From: Glandiceps talaboti
Lineage: Eukaryota > Hemichordata > Enteropneusta > Spengelidae
Direction of reading: 5' to 3'
NCBI RefSeq assembly: GCF_964340395.1
Contig: NC_135561.1
Coordinates: forward strand, 19,639,740 to 19,703,739
Length of the DNA: 64,000 nucleotides
The position numbers and the translations under genes were made by a program. How positions within the stretch are numbered: position 1 is the stretch's first letter; each line of letters begins with the position of its first letter. Below the pieces are notes generated by a model that had not been told where the DNA came from, searched no databases, and saw only the letters and a program-made list of their open reading frames with translations. Below are positions 1 to 11,200 of this stretch, piece after piece.

Positions 1-121
1 CCCAAATCACACATCTATCTTGCGATCATTTTGATTTGAACAATTTCCCAACTAGACACCCAAGGTAATGGACCCACCAAATATCGTGGCAATCGGTTCA
101 GCGGTTTTTGACTTTAAATTG

Positions 122-163
<42 letters not shown>

Positions 164-200
164 CTATAGCACTACTGAACCTCAGTACAGTTGTGCTAAT
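1..200 (+). repeat. Dispersed repeat ending in (CA)n and a terminal hairpin, copy 1
   Basis: About 120 bp of unique-looking sequence leads into a (CA)n tract at about 125-159. It ends in an imperfect hairpin: TAGCACTACTG (167-177) pairs with CAGTTGTGCTA (188-198) with one mismatch. The same body and end recur near-identically at 41570-41781, and more diverged at 41840-42151 and 47730-47945. This is therefore the 3' part of a dispersed element whose 5' part lies off the left edge. No coding capacity is visible. The family is not one I can name. Confidence 0.75.
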
Positions 201-2978
201 CAACTTTGACCATAAAGAATTATCTGAATGTTTTTATTTTCACTAGACATAGGAAATGTTCATAACATTTTCCAAGCTTTGTTCTGTAACTTCTTTCTCC
301 ACTGTCACACTTTTCTAGCTAGTCTAACAGGCAGTCATGTTTTCCTCAAACCATCCATAAATTTCTAATATTTCAATTCAAACTAGATATCTAATGTACA
401 AATTTTCCTTCATTTCAGAGCGATATAATTATATCCAATGCAGGTACCCAACTAAATACCTTTTAGCACACACTCAGTATTCCTATGGTTGTGAGAGTCG
501 TAGCCTAAAGGTTTTTCCTCCCCATCAGCAGTACTAAAATTGGTAAGAAGCAAAACCACCTACGTTTCATGTCTAAAATGTATTGCTATCTATAATAATG
601 ACATTGTAATGGTGTGCCCTGTCAGCTTGGTGCACCAAAACCTGTCCCTATCCCCTTACTGAAATAACTCGCAAGAAAACAGTCATATTTCACCCACAAC
701 AAATAAAAAAGTCGCTTTTCATCAGAAGGCATAACACTGTAATCACTTTCATTTCTGTACTGTATGAGAACTACCCTACAAGAGAGGAATAAATTAGGAG
801 TCTGAGAATGTGTCACCAGATGTGTATTGCACCTATATGAACTTGATATTCATACATCACCACCAGACTACACACACACACACACACAATGGATTCAAAT
901 TAACACAGTGCTTCTTTATAAATTATACAACAGTTATATAGTCTGCACATAATTTACATACATAATATGTATCTATGAGGTACAGAATTTGTCATCAACT
1001 CCAAACTTGTCTGTTATGTCATTAACAAATTATTTCTAGGTCAGTAATTGTCACTAGCCCAAAAGTGAAATACCTTAGGCATACACACAAAATCATGACC
1101 ACTGCTTAAAAAATACCCACACTGAAAGAATTACAATACAATAGTGTATATGACATAGCTCCATCAATTTAGATTTTAATTCACTTTCCATAACGCACCC
1201 AATAGGAATACTTTTCTTCTACAGTCAAATGAGTAAGCTTTTTTCCTTGAAGTATATAAGGCAAACTCTACTAAATTTAGGCTTGAACACTTCAGTGCAC
1301 AAAACACATATATCATCACTGAAAAATTGCCTACTTACTACCAGATTATTTTCAATTGCCTGTTGGCAAAATTCAACCAATGCTCACTTATTTTTATGAA
1401 ATAAAGCTGATCTTCCTGAAGACTTGTATTCCTTTTAAATATAAAAATTGTTTCAAAGCTAGTAGGAGTTGGCCACAGCAGAATATAAGAAGCTGTAAAC
1501 TAGAATGTCATTTTTTGAATAACATTTTATGAGCAGTGAGAGAGAACAAGACAATATTTCTCTTGATCAATACAATTTTACTATGAATGGTTATGGTGGG
1601 TTAGGAAAAAAATGTGATTTTTTTTCTATTAGCATTCTGAACACAAGTACTAGACTAGAATTAAAAATAGGAAAACAACGACACAAGTGTTCAGAATCCA
1701 TATCATGTACAGTGAAAAAAAAAAAAAAAAACAGGTAAAATTTTTACGAGATCTTGACCTCAGGAGTGCTTGAAGGATTTAATAATCATTGCAGTCTATG
1801 TCTAGTCCTTTTGGCACGATTCCAACACCTGATAATCCATCACACAGTCTGAATATTGAACCCATGTGTTCTGTCCCAAGACACTAATAGTTTACTTGCA
1901 GTAAGAATAGGACAGTCACTATGACTAATTTCATAAGATTTGTACGATACTTCCTGTATGGTCATATACCCTGCATTAGGAGAAGATGAGACTAATAATT
2001 CAATTCAACCCTACTCTCAGGAAATGGCCAATATGACAATTTCTCCTCTACACACATCACTGAAACATGTCTACTTCACATGAAAGCCTGTCTCTCTATT
2101 TGAAACGTATTGAACCATGACAGTTCTATCAACTTATGACAGCCTCTCACTGCAACAAAATCATGGCAATTATACCGATCTCCCTTACTCAAGCTCTCGA
2201 GAACTGCCATGTTGGTGTATAACAACTCATCTACTGAACTACTGAGCACTTAAAACCTGTTTAGAAGAGCGACTACATAGCTTGCATGTTTCACTGCCAT
2301 ATATAGCACATTGAACCCCTCATTTGCATGGTCATGCTGCCGTTACCTCTTTAAGTAACAACTTCCCTTTTTATCAAAAAATACTACTCCATGTTCACAT
2401 TTTTGTCACTGATGCACACATGGTGTCAAGTCTGACTATTTCACTCAAGAAAATAAGGCGAAGTTGGATATTTAGTAGGGATTCAATACTAAACAGTTAA
2501 TTGTTGGGTGGGGCAAGCAATGTAACACTGTCATTTCAGTTGCACATTACTCACTCCTTTGGCGATCGTTCGACAGTGCACCATAGACATTCTTTATATT
2601 CAATACATGAAAATCGGGAGTCTGTTGTGTTGAATTTACGAAAACACGTTCCTATTGAAATTACCATAGTGTTAATTATTTAAAGAGAATACAATGAGTG
2701 GGGCCAAAGTGTTGTCAAATCTTTTCTATGTAACATTACCATCCACATAAAAGACGTGCCCGGCGAGTTGAATGACCCGACCCGTACACCTAATGAATGG
2801 GCAACCACAAAATCTTACCACAAGTCTAGACATATGCCATTGTATATAAGAAGAAAAAATATCAATTTGAAAAGAACAGTAAAAGTCAAGATATAAAAAA
2901 TTCTGAAATGTCAAGAAATAAACATGTCATTATAATGCAGACAGTGTAGTTCTCGCCATGAAACATCGTTCTACCTAC
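201..2978. other. Probable intron of the 14-3-3 B gene; no exon found
   Basis: I searched the minus strand here for the expected second 14-3-3 exon (conserved words around [17 protein letters not shown]) and saw nothing. The stretch is AT-rich with a short (CA)n at about 872-889 and a poly-A run near 1715-1732. It probably lies inside the first coding intron of 14-3-3 B, whose remaining exons would be to the left of the window. Confidence 0.45.
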
Positions 2979-3287
2979 CAATACATCGTTGCAGATATCT
3001 CGTAGTTCCTGTTCAACTTTCTTTCTGTATTCGCTTGACATCGACCTTTTCTTCTCGCTGCCTTCAGTTTTCTGCTCGATGCTAGTTATCACCCTCCATG
3101 ACGAACGCCTTGCCCCGACAACATTTTTGTAAGCCACTGACAGCAAGTTACGCTCTTCGTTGCTCAGCTCTATGTTTCCTTCTGTCACAGCTTTCATTGC
3201 CTGGGCCATATCATCATACCGCTCGGCCTGCTCGGCCAATTTGGCCTTGTGCACCAGATCGTCTTTATCTGTGGGCTTTGGATCCAT
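2979..3287 (-). CDS. 14-3-3 protein, zeta class (14-3-3 B), first coding exon only
   Basis: 14-3-3 proteins are dimeric cytosolic adaptors that bind phosphoserine/phosphothreonine motifs. This exon encodes residues 1-103, starting [20 protein letters not shown] and ending [10 protein letters not shown], followed by a GTAGGT donor. It carries the N-terminal dimerisation helices, the [19 protein letters not shown] signature with phosphopeptide-binding Lys54 and Arg61, and Ser63, which aligns with Ser58 of human zeta. The exon ends at the same position relative to the protein as exon 1 of 14-3-3 A (after the DVL/AVQ position), in phase 0. The ATG at 3285-3287 is the only one that gives the canonical N-terminus. 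The remaining four or so exons are not found in 1-2978 and should lie beyond the left edge. The TEGSEKK and DICNDVL words resemble the zeta/beta class rather than epsilon. Divergent with MRTO4. Confidence 0.95.
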
Positions 3288-4019
3288 TTCTCTATAATCA
3301 AAAAGTCTGTCGTCTCAAACAAATCAATGAGATGAGTCAAGAAATGGAACCCTTCCTACACAATATTCTAACTATATTACAGGACTTCAAGGGTCTAGAA
3401 ATGGCGGACACTTAGACCGAGCACATTCAGAGAAAATTTTAAATATTCATTCACCTCATATCATACACAACATCACACATAAAACCAACATCGAGGAATT
3501 TGTTCATAATATACAAGTTTAAAAGTAATTTACAAAATGCCTACCTGCTTTAAATTTAACCCGAAAATCGAGTATACGAGGAATTCCGGGACTATATTGG
3601 TCCAGCGTAGTAAATTGTAGGTGGTGCGGTTACCTGGATTCCTCTTCCACAGTTCAGTGCACGGGGTTTCAGTATTTCAAATCTAGGGAAAATAATGACG
3701 TCATGGTTACTAGGAACTGTTATTGGTCCAAAATGACATCATATATCAGTAAATTTTCCCACGATATTTTATTTTGAAAGGTAGAAGAACCTGATATGTA
3801 TGGCTGCATATCAGTTTGCAATATCAAAAAAATCATTTCAATAGACCGAACTAATATGTGAGATTGACATTTGCTTGTTTCACTCTGCGATATGGTTTTT
3901 ATAGCATTACGCATGCGTGTTAGCGTTATTGCGCTTGAGGAAAGACGATTAAAGATAACGAACACACGAATACCGCTACACGTGCTTCCGGTCGGTGTCA
4001 ACGAAATTCTTTCACCATC
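3288..4019. promoter_or_regulatory. Shared divergent promoter region of 14-3-3 B and MRTO4
   Basis: The two start codons point away from each other across 732 bp. The interval holds a palindromic CRE, TGACGTCA, at 3696-3703. It also holds two copies of the decamer TATTGGTCCA (3595-3604 and 3721-3730), each containing ATTGG, the inverted CCAAT box that NF-Y binds. No strong TATA box is seen near either ATG. Transcription starts, 5' UTRs and any untranslated first exons cannot be placed from sequence alone. Bidirectional promoter activity is inferred from the geometry. Confidence 0.6.
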
Positions 4020-5133
4020 ATGCCGAAATCGAAACGCGACAGACGGGGTAGGAATGTGTATTATTTTTGTCGAATGTTTTTGTTCCATTATTTAGAAATA
4101 CTGGCTGTATATGTTTATTTAAGATAGGAATAATCTACAATAACTCTTCATCTATTTTCGTGTCTAGTTGCCCTGACCAACACACGTAAGAAGGGACTCG
4201 AGCTGAAGCAGAAGCTGGTAGAAGAGGTAAACATAAATTGATTGATTTATGAAATATAGTGATGTTTATGTGTTCAGAAAAGGAAAAACACCGTTTGAAC
4301 GTGCTTTGATCGTAGGGACACATGCTTAAATGTTGATTTTGTTCGAACAAAATTATTTCAAAACTTACATACATTCATACATACATACATACATACAGAC
4401 AGCCAGACATTACAGATATATTCAGATATAGTCTACATTCAGATATAGTCAGGTATTTACCAACTGTCTTGCCTTATACCTTGAAAAAGAATTTTTATTC
4501 GAAACATCGGATTACATCTCTTTATTCAGACTGTCTCACAAGTTCAATATGTATTTTTTTTTCTACATACATTCATACATAAAAATGCATATGGAACTTG
4601 TAAGTCAGTCTGTATAAATAGATGTAAAATCCAACATTTCGAATAAAAATTCTTTTTCAAGGTATTATCAACAAGCTTCAGACACGTTAGGTAAACACCT
4701 AAACACATCTGAATGTTATGGAACAGAACGACAACCGCTAGTGATTAACGGTTATACGTGTGATAAGTTCTAATATTCGCACGCACCAAATAGAACCCAA
4801 TAGAACACGCCTGGAATTAAAAAAAAACCTGATTAGACTGGTAATGACGAGAATAATCTATTAATTCCAAGGGGCTCCAGCGTTCCGAGACGGAAAGTGA
4901 TTTTCTCTTCCCTTACTTTCTCATCACCAGAAACCTTACAAATTCCTGAAATAGACATATCTGATACACTGTGATCGTTGGTAATAAAATGCATAGATAC
5001 GGGACACATACATACATACATACATACATACATACATACATACATACATACATACATACATACATACATACATACATACATACATACATACATACATACA
5101 TACATACATACATACATACATACATACATACAT

Positions 5134-5172
<39 letters not shown>

Positions 5173-5223
5173 CATACATACATACACACACACACACATA
5201 CATACATACATACAGTACATACA

Positions 5224-5257
<34 letters not shown>

Positions 5258-8200
5258 CATACATACATACATTACTTAATGTACAAACAGTACATGATAC
5301 ATATTACATACATCATGTACAGTTACAAAAATAAATGCACGTACAAGTATGCACACACACACACACAAATACACACATACACACACTCATTTGTTTGTTG
5401 TAAACGAAACCTTACAAATAAAGCCTGTGTCCACTTAAACTGGTGATCATCAATCCATCATTTTTTCTGCCTATGTAATGTGGAGATAGTGAGTGGTGCC
5501 CCACATTACATAGGGAGAAACTGACGGGTAGCAAGTGTTTACATATGTGGATCAATGAGGCATCTCCCACTTTATGTTCTCTTGTGCTCTGAACACATTG
5601 CAAACAGTACACACATACACTTCAACACAATCAGACATCTACTTTTATGGATTAAACAAATAAGAATGAAATAATATGTGTATTATATTGTCATGTTTAT
5701 CTTTGCTTTATTCTCTCAAGTTCAAAAGCAGAACAAATGCATTTTCATACCAATTCCCAGAAAGTTATGAATTTACAGGGACACAAAATACTGAAATACG
5801 ACTAATCACGGTCGAAACATACTGTCAACATGAAAAATAGAGATACATTTCCTAATCCACAGTTTGATAAATTACTTCATAAATTGTCCACTTCTTGTAA
5901 AAAAAATAATGGCATTCATATACATTAAAATTATGAAAAATTACAATGTAATGTGATACTGATAGCATCTAGCAATATTGTAAGCAACAACTCAAAATGG
6001 CGGTTCACAAGATCACTAATGAAGAATAGCGAGTTCCTATAGTAAAGATAGTAAAGATTCACATACAGTATTTACTTCTCAGCAAAATGTTTCTGGATCA
6101 GTTCTGAATGTTCTCTATATTTGAATATTGGAGATCGCGGCTTTGATGGATGATTTCTCAAAACCTTCAATAATGGTGGCACGATCATTACGGAGTTTGT
6201 CATACGCTGTCAAAAACCAATTTGCATGTAACGGTTTCACATGTGACAGGGTCAGGTTGACTTTGATATGAATGATGTCTTCATTGCGATCCAAGGCTGA
6301 TGAAATTTGTGATACATACCATTTGTTGAATTCTTCTTTAATATACTCTTTGAACTTGCCATTGAAACTGAGACCGAGAGGCTGTAATTCTGAGGTACAG
6401 TTCGCCAGAACAAAAACTGCTGCAATGCCAGCATCATGAAGTTTCTGCAAAAAACTTGCACTTAACTTTGGTGAGCTCTGAAAATTTACACCAAACTTAC
6501 ACCAAACAATGCTGTTATAGCCCTCTTATCTTCCAAACCAATGATCGGCACTTGACTTTCACCTTGTCTTGCGAAAGTCCACAAGCTTACTGGAAGAATG
6601 TTTATGCCTGACTGATCAAAGTTTATGACGAACTCAGGGGGTATTGCTTCTGTAGAAACGATGCCGGTGATTCATTCTAAGAACTCGGCTTTAATTTTGG
6701 CAAAATCTACGGGCACTTTATGAGCTGCCTTGGTTCCCTTACGCTTGACAAAACACATTCATCAAAGGAGTGACTCTGACCAGGTACGGGTTACGTTGAT
6801 AGGGCGGCCAAATTCACTGAGTAGACCTCAGTTGTTCTGTAGTACGATGCCTCTTGCAGCGGCTACCACAAACTTTTTATTGATGATACCGCCTGAATCT
6901 CTCATGTTGTGTATGTTTGCTTTTATGTTGTTGTCGAGCTCACCTAGCAGGAATGGTCTTCCATGTTTTGCATGGGAAGTGCCATGACTGGCTTGGGTCG
7001 TCCCTTTCTAACTTCTTATAAGTAGACTTTTTTCATCGAGCGAATGGTGCTTTCGTTGATCTTCCTACCCAGCAAAGTGGTATATTTTTGTACAGCTTTT
7101 GTGTTGCCATTCTCTGATGCAAACTTGCCAATTTCATCCCGTAGTTCAGAACTGTAGTATTCATACTGGCCTCTCTTTCTCTTTAAACCACTTGAGTTGA
7201 CTTCAGTGAGCACTTTTGAAACTTCTTTGTTAGCTTTTGCAGTGTTTTCAGGGTTGGACGTGCTCATAGGATGAGGTAGACCAGGTACTATTTAAGCATT
7301 CGTATTCAGATAATGTAGTGCCACATGTCAATACTTTATAGTCGTAATCAGTGATGTTAAGTAAACAGCTATGTATGCCAATCAGATCGCAAGTGAAGTT
7401 TAACGCAAAACCAACAGTTTATATGCAATTTTTACGTTTGATAGACTGAAAACATCTTTGATAATTTATATTTAACTGCAAAAATGAAAGGAAAACGTTC
7501 ACACTTTCAGTATGTGCACTGCTTTACATTCAAACTAAACCTTTAAGCAAATGCGAGGCGTGAACAAGGCAGAACCAAGCAGTATCAAAAGAATACGTGT
7601 GAAGGCACAACCCATTTACAACACAGCTATACAAAAAAATGTGACAAAAAACTTCCTTTATTTAACATTTTTAATGAGGCATTCATTTTATATAATCTAA
7701 TTGGGTATCGTTTATCGGTTTATAATTAAGTCTACAGTTAATCACACATCAGCAGAGATGGAAAATTGGTTGTCATGATGACATGGTATAGGCTAGAAAT
7801 GTGCCACAAGGTACCAAATTCCCCAAAAATACACACGTGAAAATATAGAAGTTTACAGTATCTATAGTATTAGTTCTTTCCCTTGTTGAGCTGATTTTAA
7901 GAAGTAAATAAAACAGTATGTAAATTTAGGTTTGTTCACTCGGAGTAGAAAATAGATGTACGAGGAAGGCCTAAGCAACAAAACATACAAGACTTAGCGA
8001 AAGGAGGAGGGGGAAACGTAATCCAAGTTTACAAAATTATAAACTTCATTAGCCTATGCTGTGAAGATTGGTGATGTCATTATCTTGGTGTCAATGGATG
8101 CAATGTATCATGTCAGCCCATGTGGCTAATTTGTGTAGATTGGCCTCTGCAAGATTGGAAAACATTGCTTGATAAAATTCCCAGAGAAACTTATTCATGT

Positions 8201-11200
8201 ATGTCTATTCATGTCTTGATTACTGCAAGAGTTTGCTGTTTGACCACCTAGAATATGAGATTTGTAAACACTTTGCTGTTTGACCAAATTATTAACTAAA
8301 GACAAGTGTAACCACACCCTAGTCTATCAGCTAGCCCTCGGATGTTCTTCCGATAAAATACGACACACAGCCGAACAACGCTATCGAGGATGGAACATCC
8401 GAGGTCTAGCGAATGTCATCAGGATATAAATAACTGCCAATCAGAGAACCGTATTAGCGACAAGCACAAACAGAGGACAATGGCTAAATTTTCATGCATA
8501 TTCATCTTAAGGAGGGGCTTGTAAAAATAACCACCAATGCGTTAACTAAAATGTGTGAATGACAACGTCTACACACTCATCAAACACAATTACCATAAAC
8601 TGATAAGACATAGTAATGACATAAATGTGTTTGTCAACACCTGCATGCAGAGATTGAATATATTAAAGTATATATATGGATAGATGGCCCAACCCACCGC
8701 TTATCGTAATCTCAGTGGAATGTCCGGTCTGAAAATGACATTCGCTAGACTGTTCGGGCAGGCCCTCACATGCGAACTTCGTTCGCTTATAGTTATAGCA
8801 TCGAAAGAAAGCCTGAATGTCTAGCAGCAAGACTAACCACACCCCTGCCCTATAGAGCTGCACTGGCTACCAGTACAACACCAGCGAGACCAATCTACAC
8901 AAATTAACCACATGGGTTGACTTGATACACATATACATGCTGCATCTATTGACACCAAGATAGTGACATCACCAATCTGCACAGCTCAGGCTAATAAGGT
9001 TTATAATTTTGTCAACTTGGATTATATTTCCCCTCCTCCTCCTCCTGCTTAACATTCAAAGTCCTTTGTGGTTTTGCTTCAACCAAACTATCTTGGTGAG
9101 ATGCTAACTTGGCATAGCACCAGCTTTGCTCTACTCAGGAATGAACTCATGGAGTGCAATTCATCCCAATCTGATTAAAATTTGATGTTTTTGAAAGCCG
9201 CTAAATGCTTTATTTACCTCTTGCATCTGATGTGGGAAAATGGCAATCACTCCGAACAAAAACAAATGACACAAAACTATGGAAATAGAGGTAAATAAAG
9301 CATTTAGCTGCTTTCATCATGTGGGAAAGAGGTCATCACTCAGAAAAAAAAACGACATAAAATGATGGAAATAGAGGCAAATAAAGCAATTAGCCGCTTT
9401 CACCCTGTGGGAAGGTGGCAATCACTCGGAACAAAAGCAAACGACACAGAACGATGGAAATAGAGGTAAATAAAGCATGTAGCCGCTTTCACCACATCAG
9501 ATTTTAATCAGATTGAATTTATCCATGTCAACCACTCAGCATTCTAAATTTGTACTCCATGCTTGTGGAATGCTGTTCCATCTTGGCTTAGAACTGTCAT
9601 TACCCCCAATCTACCCCCAATGTTTTTGTACATTATAAAACTCATTTTGTGGAAACGAATGCACTGTATAAGAATCATATCTAGATATAAGGAACCATTT
9701 TTGCATCAGCAGAGTTGTATGACCAAGTGGAACAAACAACCTGAATAATATATCATCAACATCTGTAAATCTTTTCCATGAACTACACTAGAGGGATGAT
9801 TAGAATCTGAAAGAATTAGTAGTCCCATCGATAAAACTGAACTGAACATAGGCAATAAAACATCCCTGGTATTCACATCCAGGAGTGAACAAATCCACTG
9901 GTCCTGGGTCCAGGACTAGTGACTTTTTGGGCGGACCACACAAATTTTACCTTGTCTGGTCTGTCGGACTAGTACCTTACTGTTAATAACTATGTTAAAA
10001 AGTCGTCTGAATATACAGATTCATAGGCAAGATTTAATGTTTCACATTAGCGGGACCTTGGACCACTAACTCTTCCAGCAGGACCAATGGATTTTTTAAG
10101 GCACTGGTCCGGGGACCACCAGTTCACAAAACGATTTGTTCACCCCTGACATCAGCTTCTCTTTCTGTCTCTCTCCTTTTTATAGATTCAAGGGTCTGTT
10201 GACAGTTATGCCAGAATTTTTCTTTTCTCAGTACAAAATATGAGGAATAACAAATTGAAAGATGTCAGAAGTGAATGGAAACACAGCAGGTAACTTCTTC
10301 TTTTTTCCCCCACTATTCAGTTTTGATACTGCAGAGTAAACAATTTATAGTCTCCAATCATCTTATGATATTGACCAATCTTTTGATAATCTAAATTTAC
10401 TATCTCCAATCATTTGATAATCTGAATTTACTATCTCCAATCTTTTGATAATCTGAATTTACTATCTCCAATCTTTTGATAATCTAAATTTACTATCTCC
10501 AATCTTGTGATAATCTAAATTTACTACCTCCAATCATTTGATAATCTAAATTTACTACCTCCAATCATTTGATAATCTAAATTTACTATCCAATCTTTTG
10601 ATAATCTAAATTTACTATCTCCAATCTTTTGATAACCTAAATTTACTATCTCCAATCTTTTGATAATCTAAATTTACTATCTCCAATCTTTTGATAATCT
10701 AAATTTACTACCTCCAATCATTTGATAATCTAAATTTACTACCTCCAATCATTTGATAATCTAAATTTACTATCTCCAATCTTTTGATAATCTGAATTTA
10801 CTATCCAATCTTTTGATAATCTAAATTTACTATCCAATCTTTTGATAATCTGGACATAGTCTGCAATCATTTGGTAATCTGAAGTTAGTCGCTAGGCATT
10901 TGGTAATGTGAAGCTGCAGACTCCAATCATTTCACAATCTGGACCAATCATTTGATAATCTGAACGAATCATTTGATAATCTGGAGAAGTACTTTGATAA
11001 TCTGGGCCAATCATTTGATAATCTGAAAAAATTATTTCATAATTTGAACCAATCGTTTCATAATTTGAACTTACTGTCGCCAGTCATTTGGTTCAACTTT
11101 CCTGTTTGTGCAGTGTATTGATATGGTGCCTAATCTCCCATCATGTTTCAATATTCACCAGGTTTTTCTTTGGTAAAAATAAAGTGACATCACTAGCACT

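Noticed and set aside
3098-3415. 105-codon plus-strand frame opposite 14-3-3 B
   Set aside because: Antisense shadow of the conserved 14-3-3 exon.
3720-4095. 122-codon minus-strand and 74-codon plus-strand frames around the MRTO4 start
   Set aside because: They overlap the promoter and first exon of MRTO4; no homology, and the true MRTO4 frame is fixed by its conserved N-terminus.
4833-5334. Six overlapping long frames of Met-Tyr-Val-Cys or Thr-Tyr-Ile-His repeats
   Set aside because: All are readings of the (ATAC)n/(CA)n microsatellite in different frames and strands.
9563-9748. Remnant of a LINE reverse transcriptase C-terminus (WNAVPSWLR-like)
   Set aside because: A single short phrase resembling the WN.LP..LR ending of such proteins, with no upstream polymerase motifs; too little to call.
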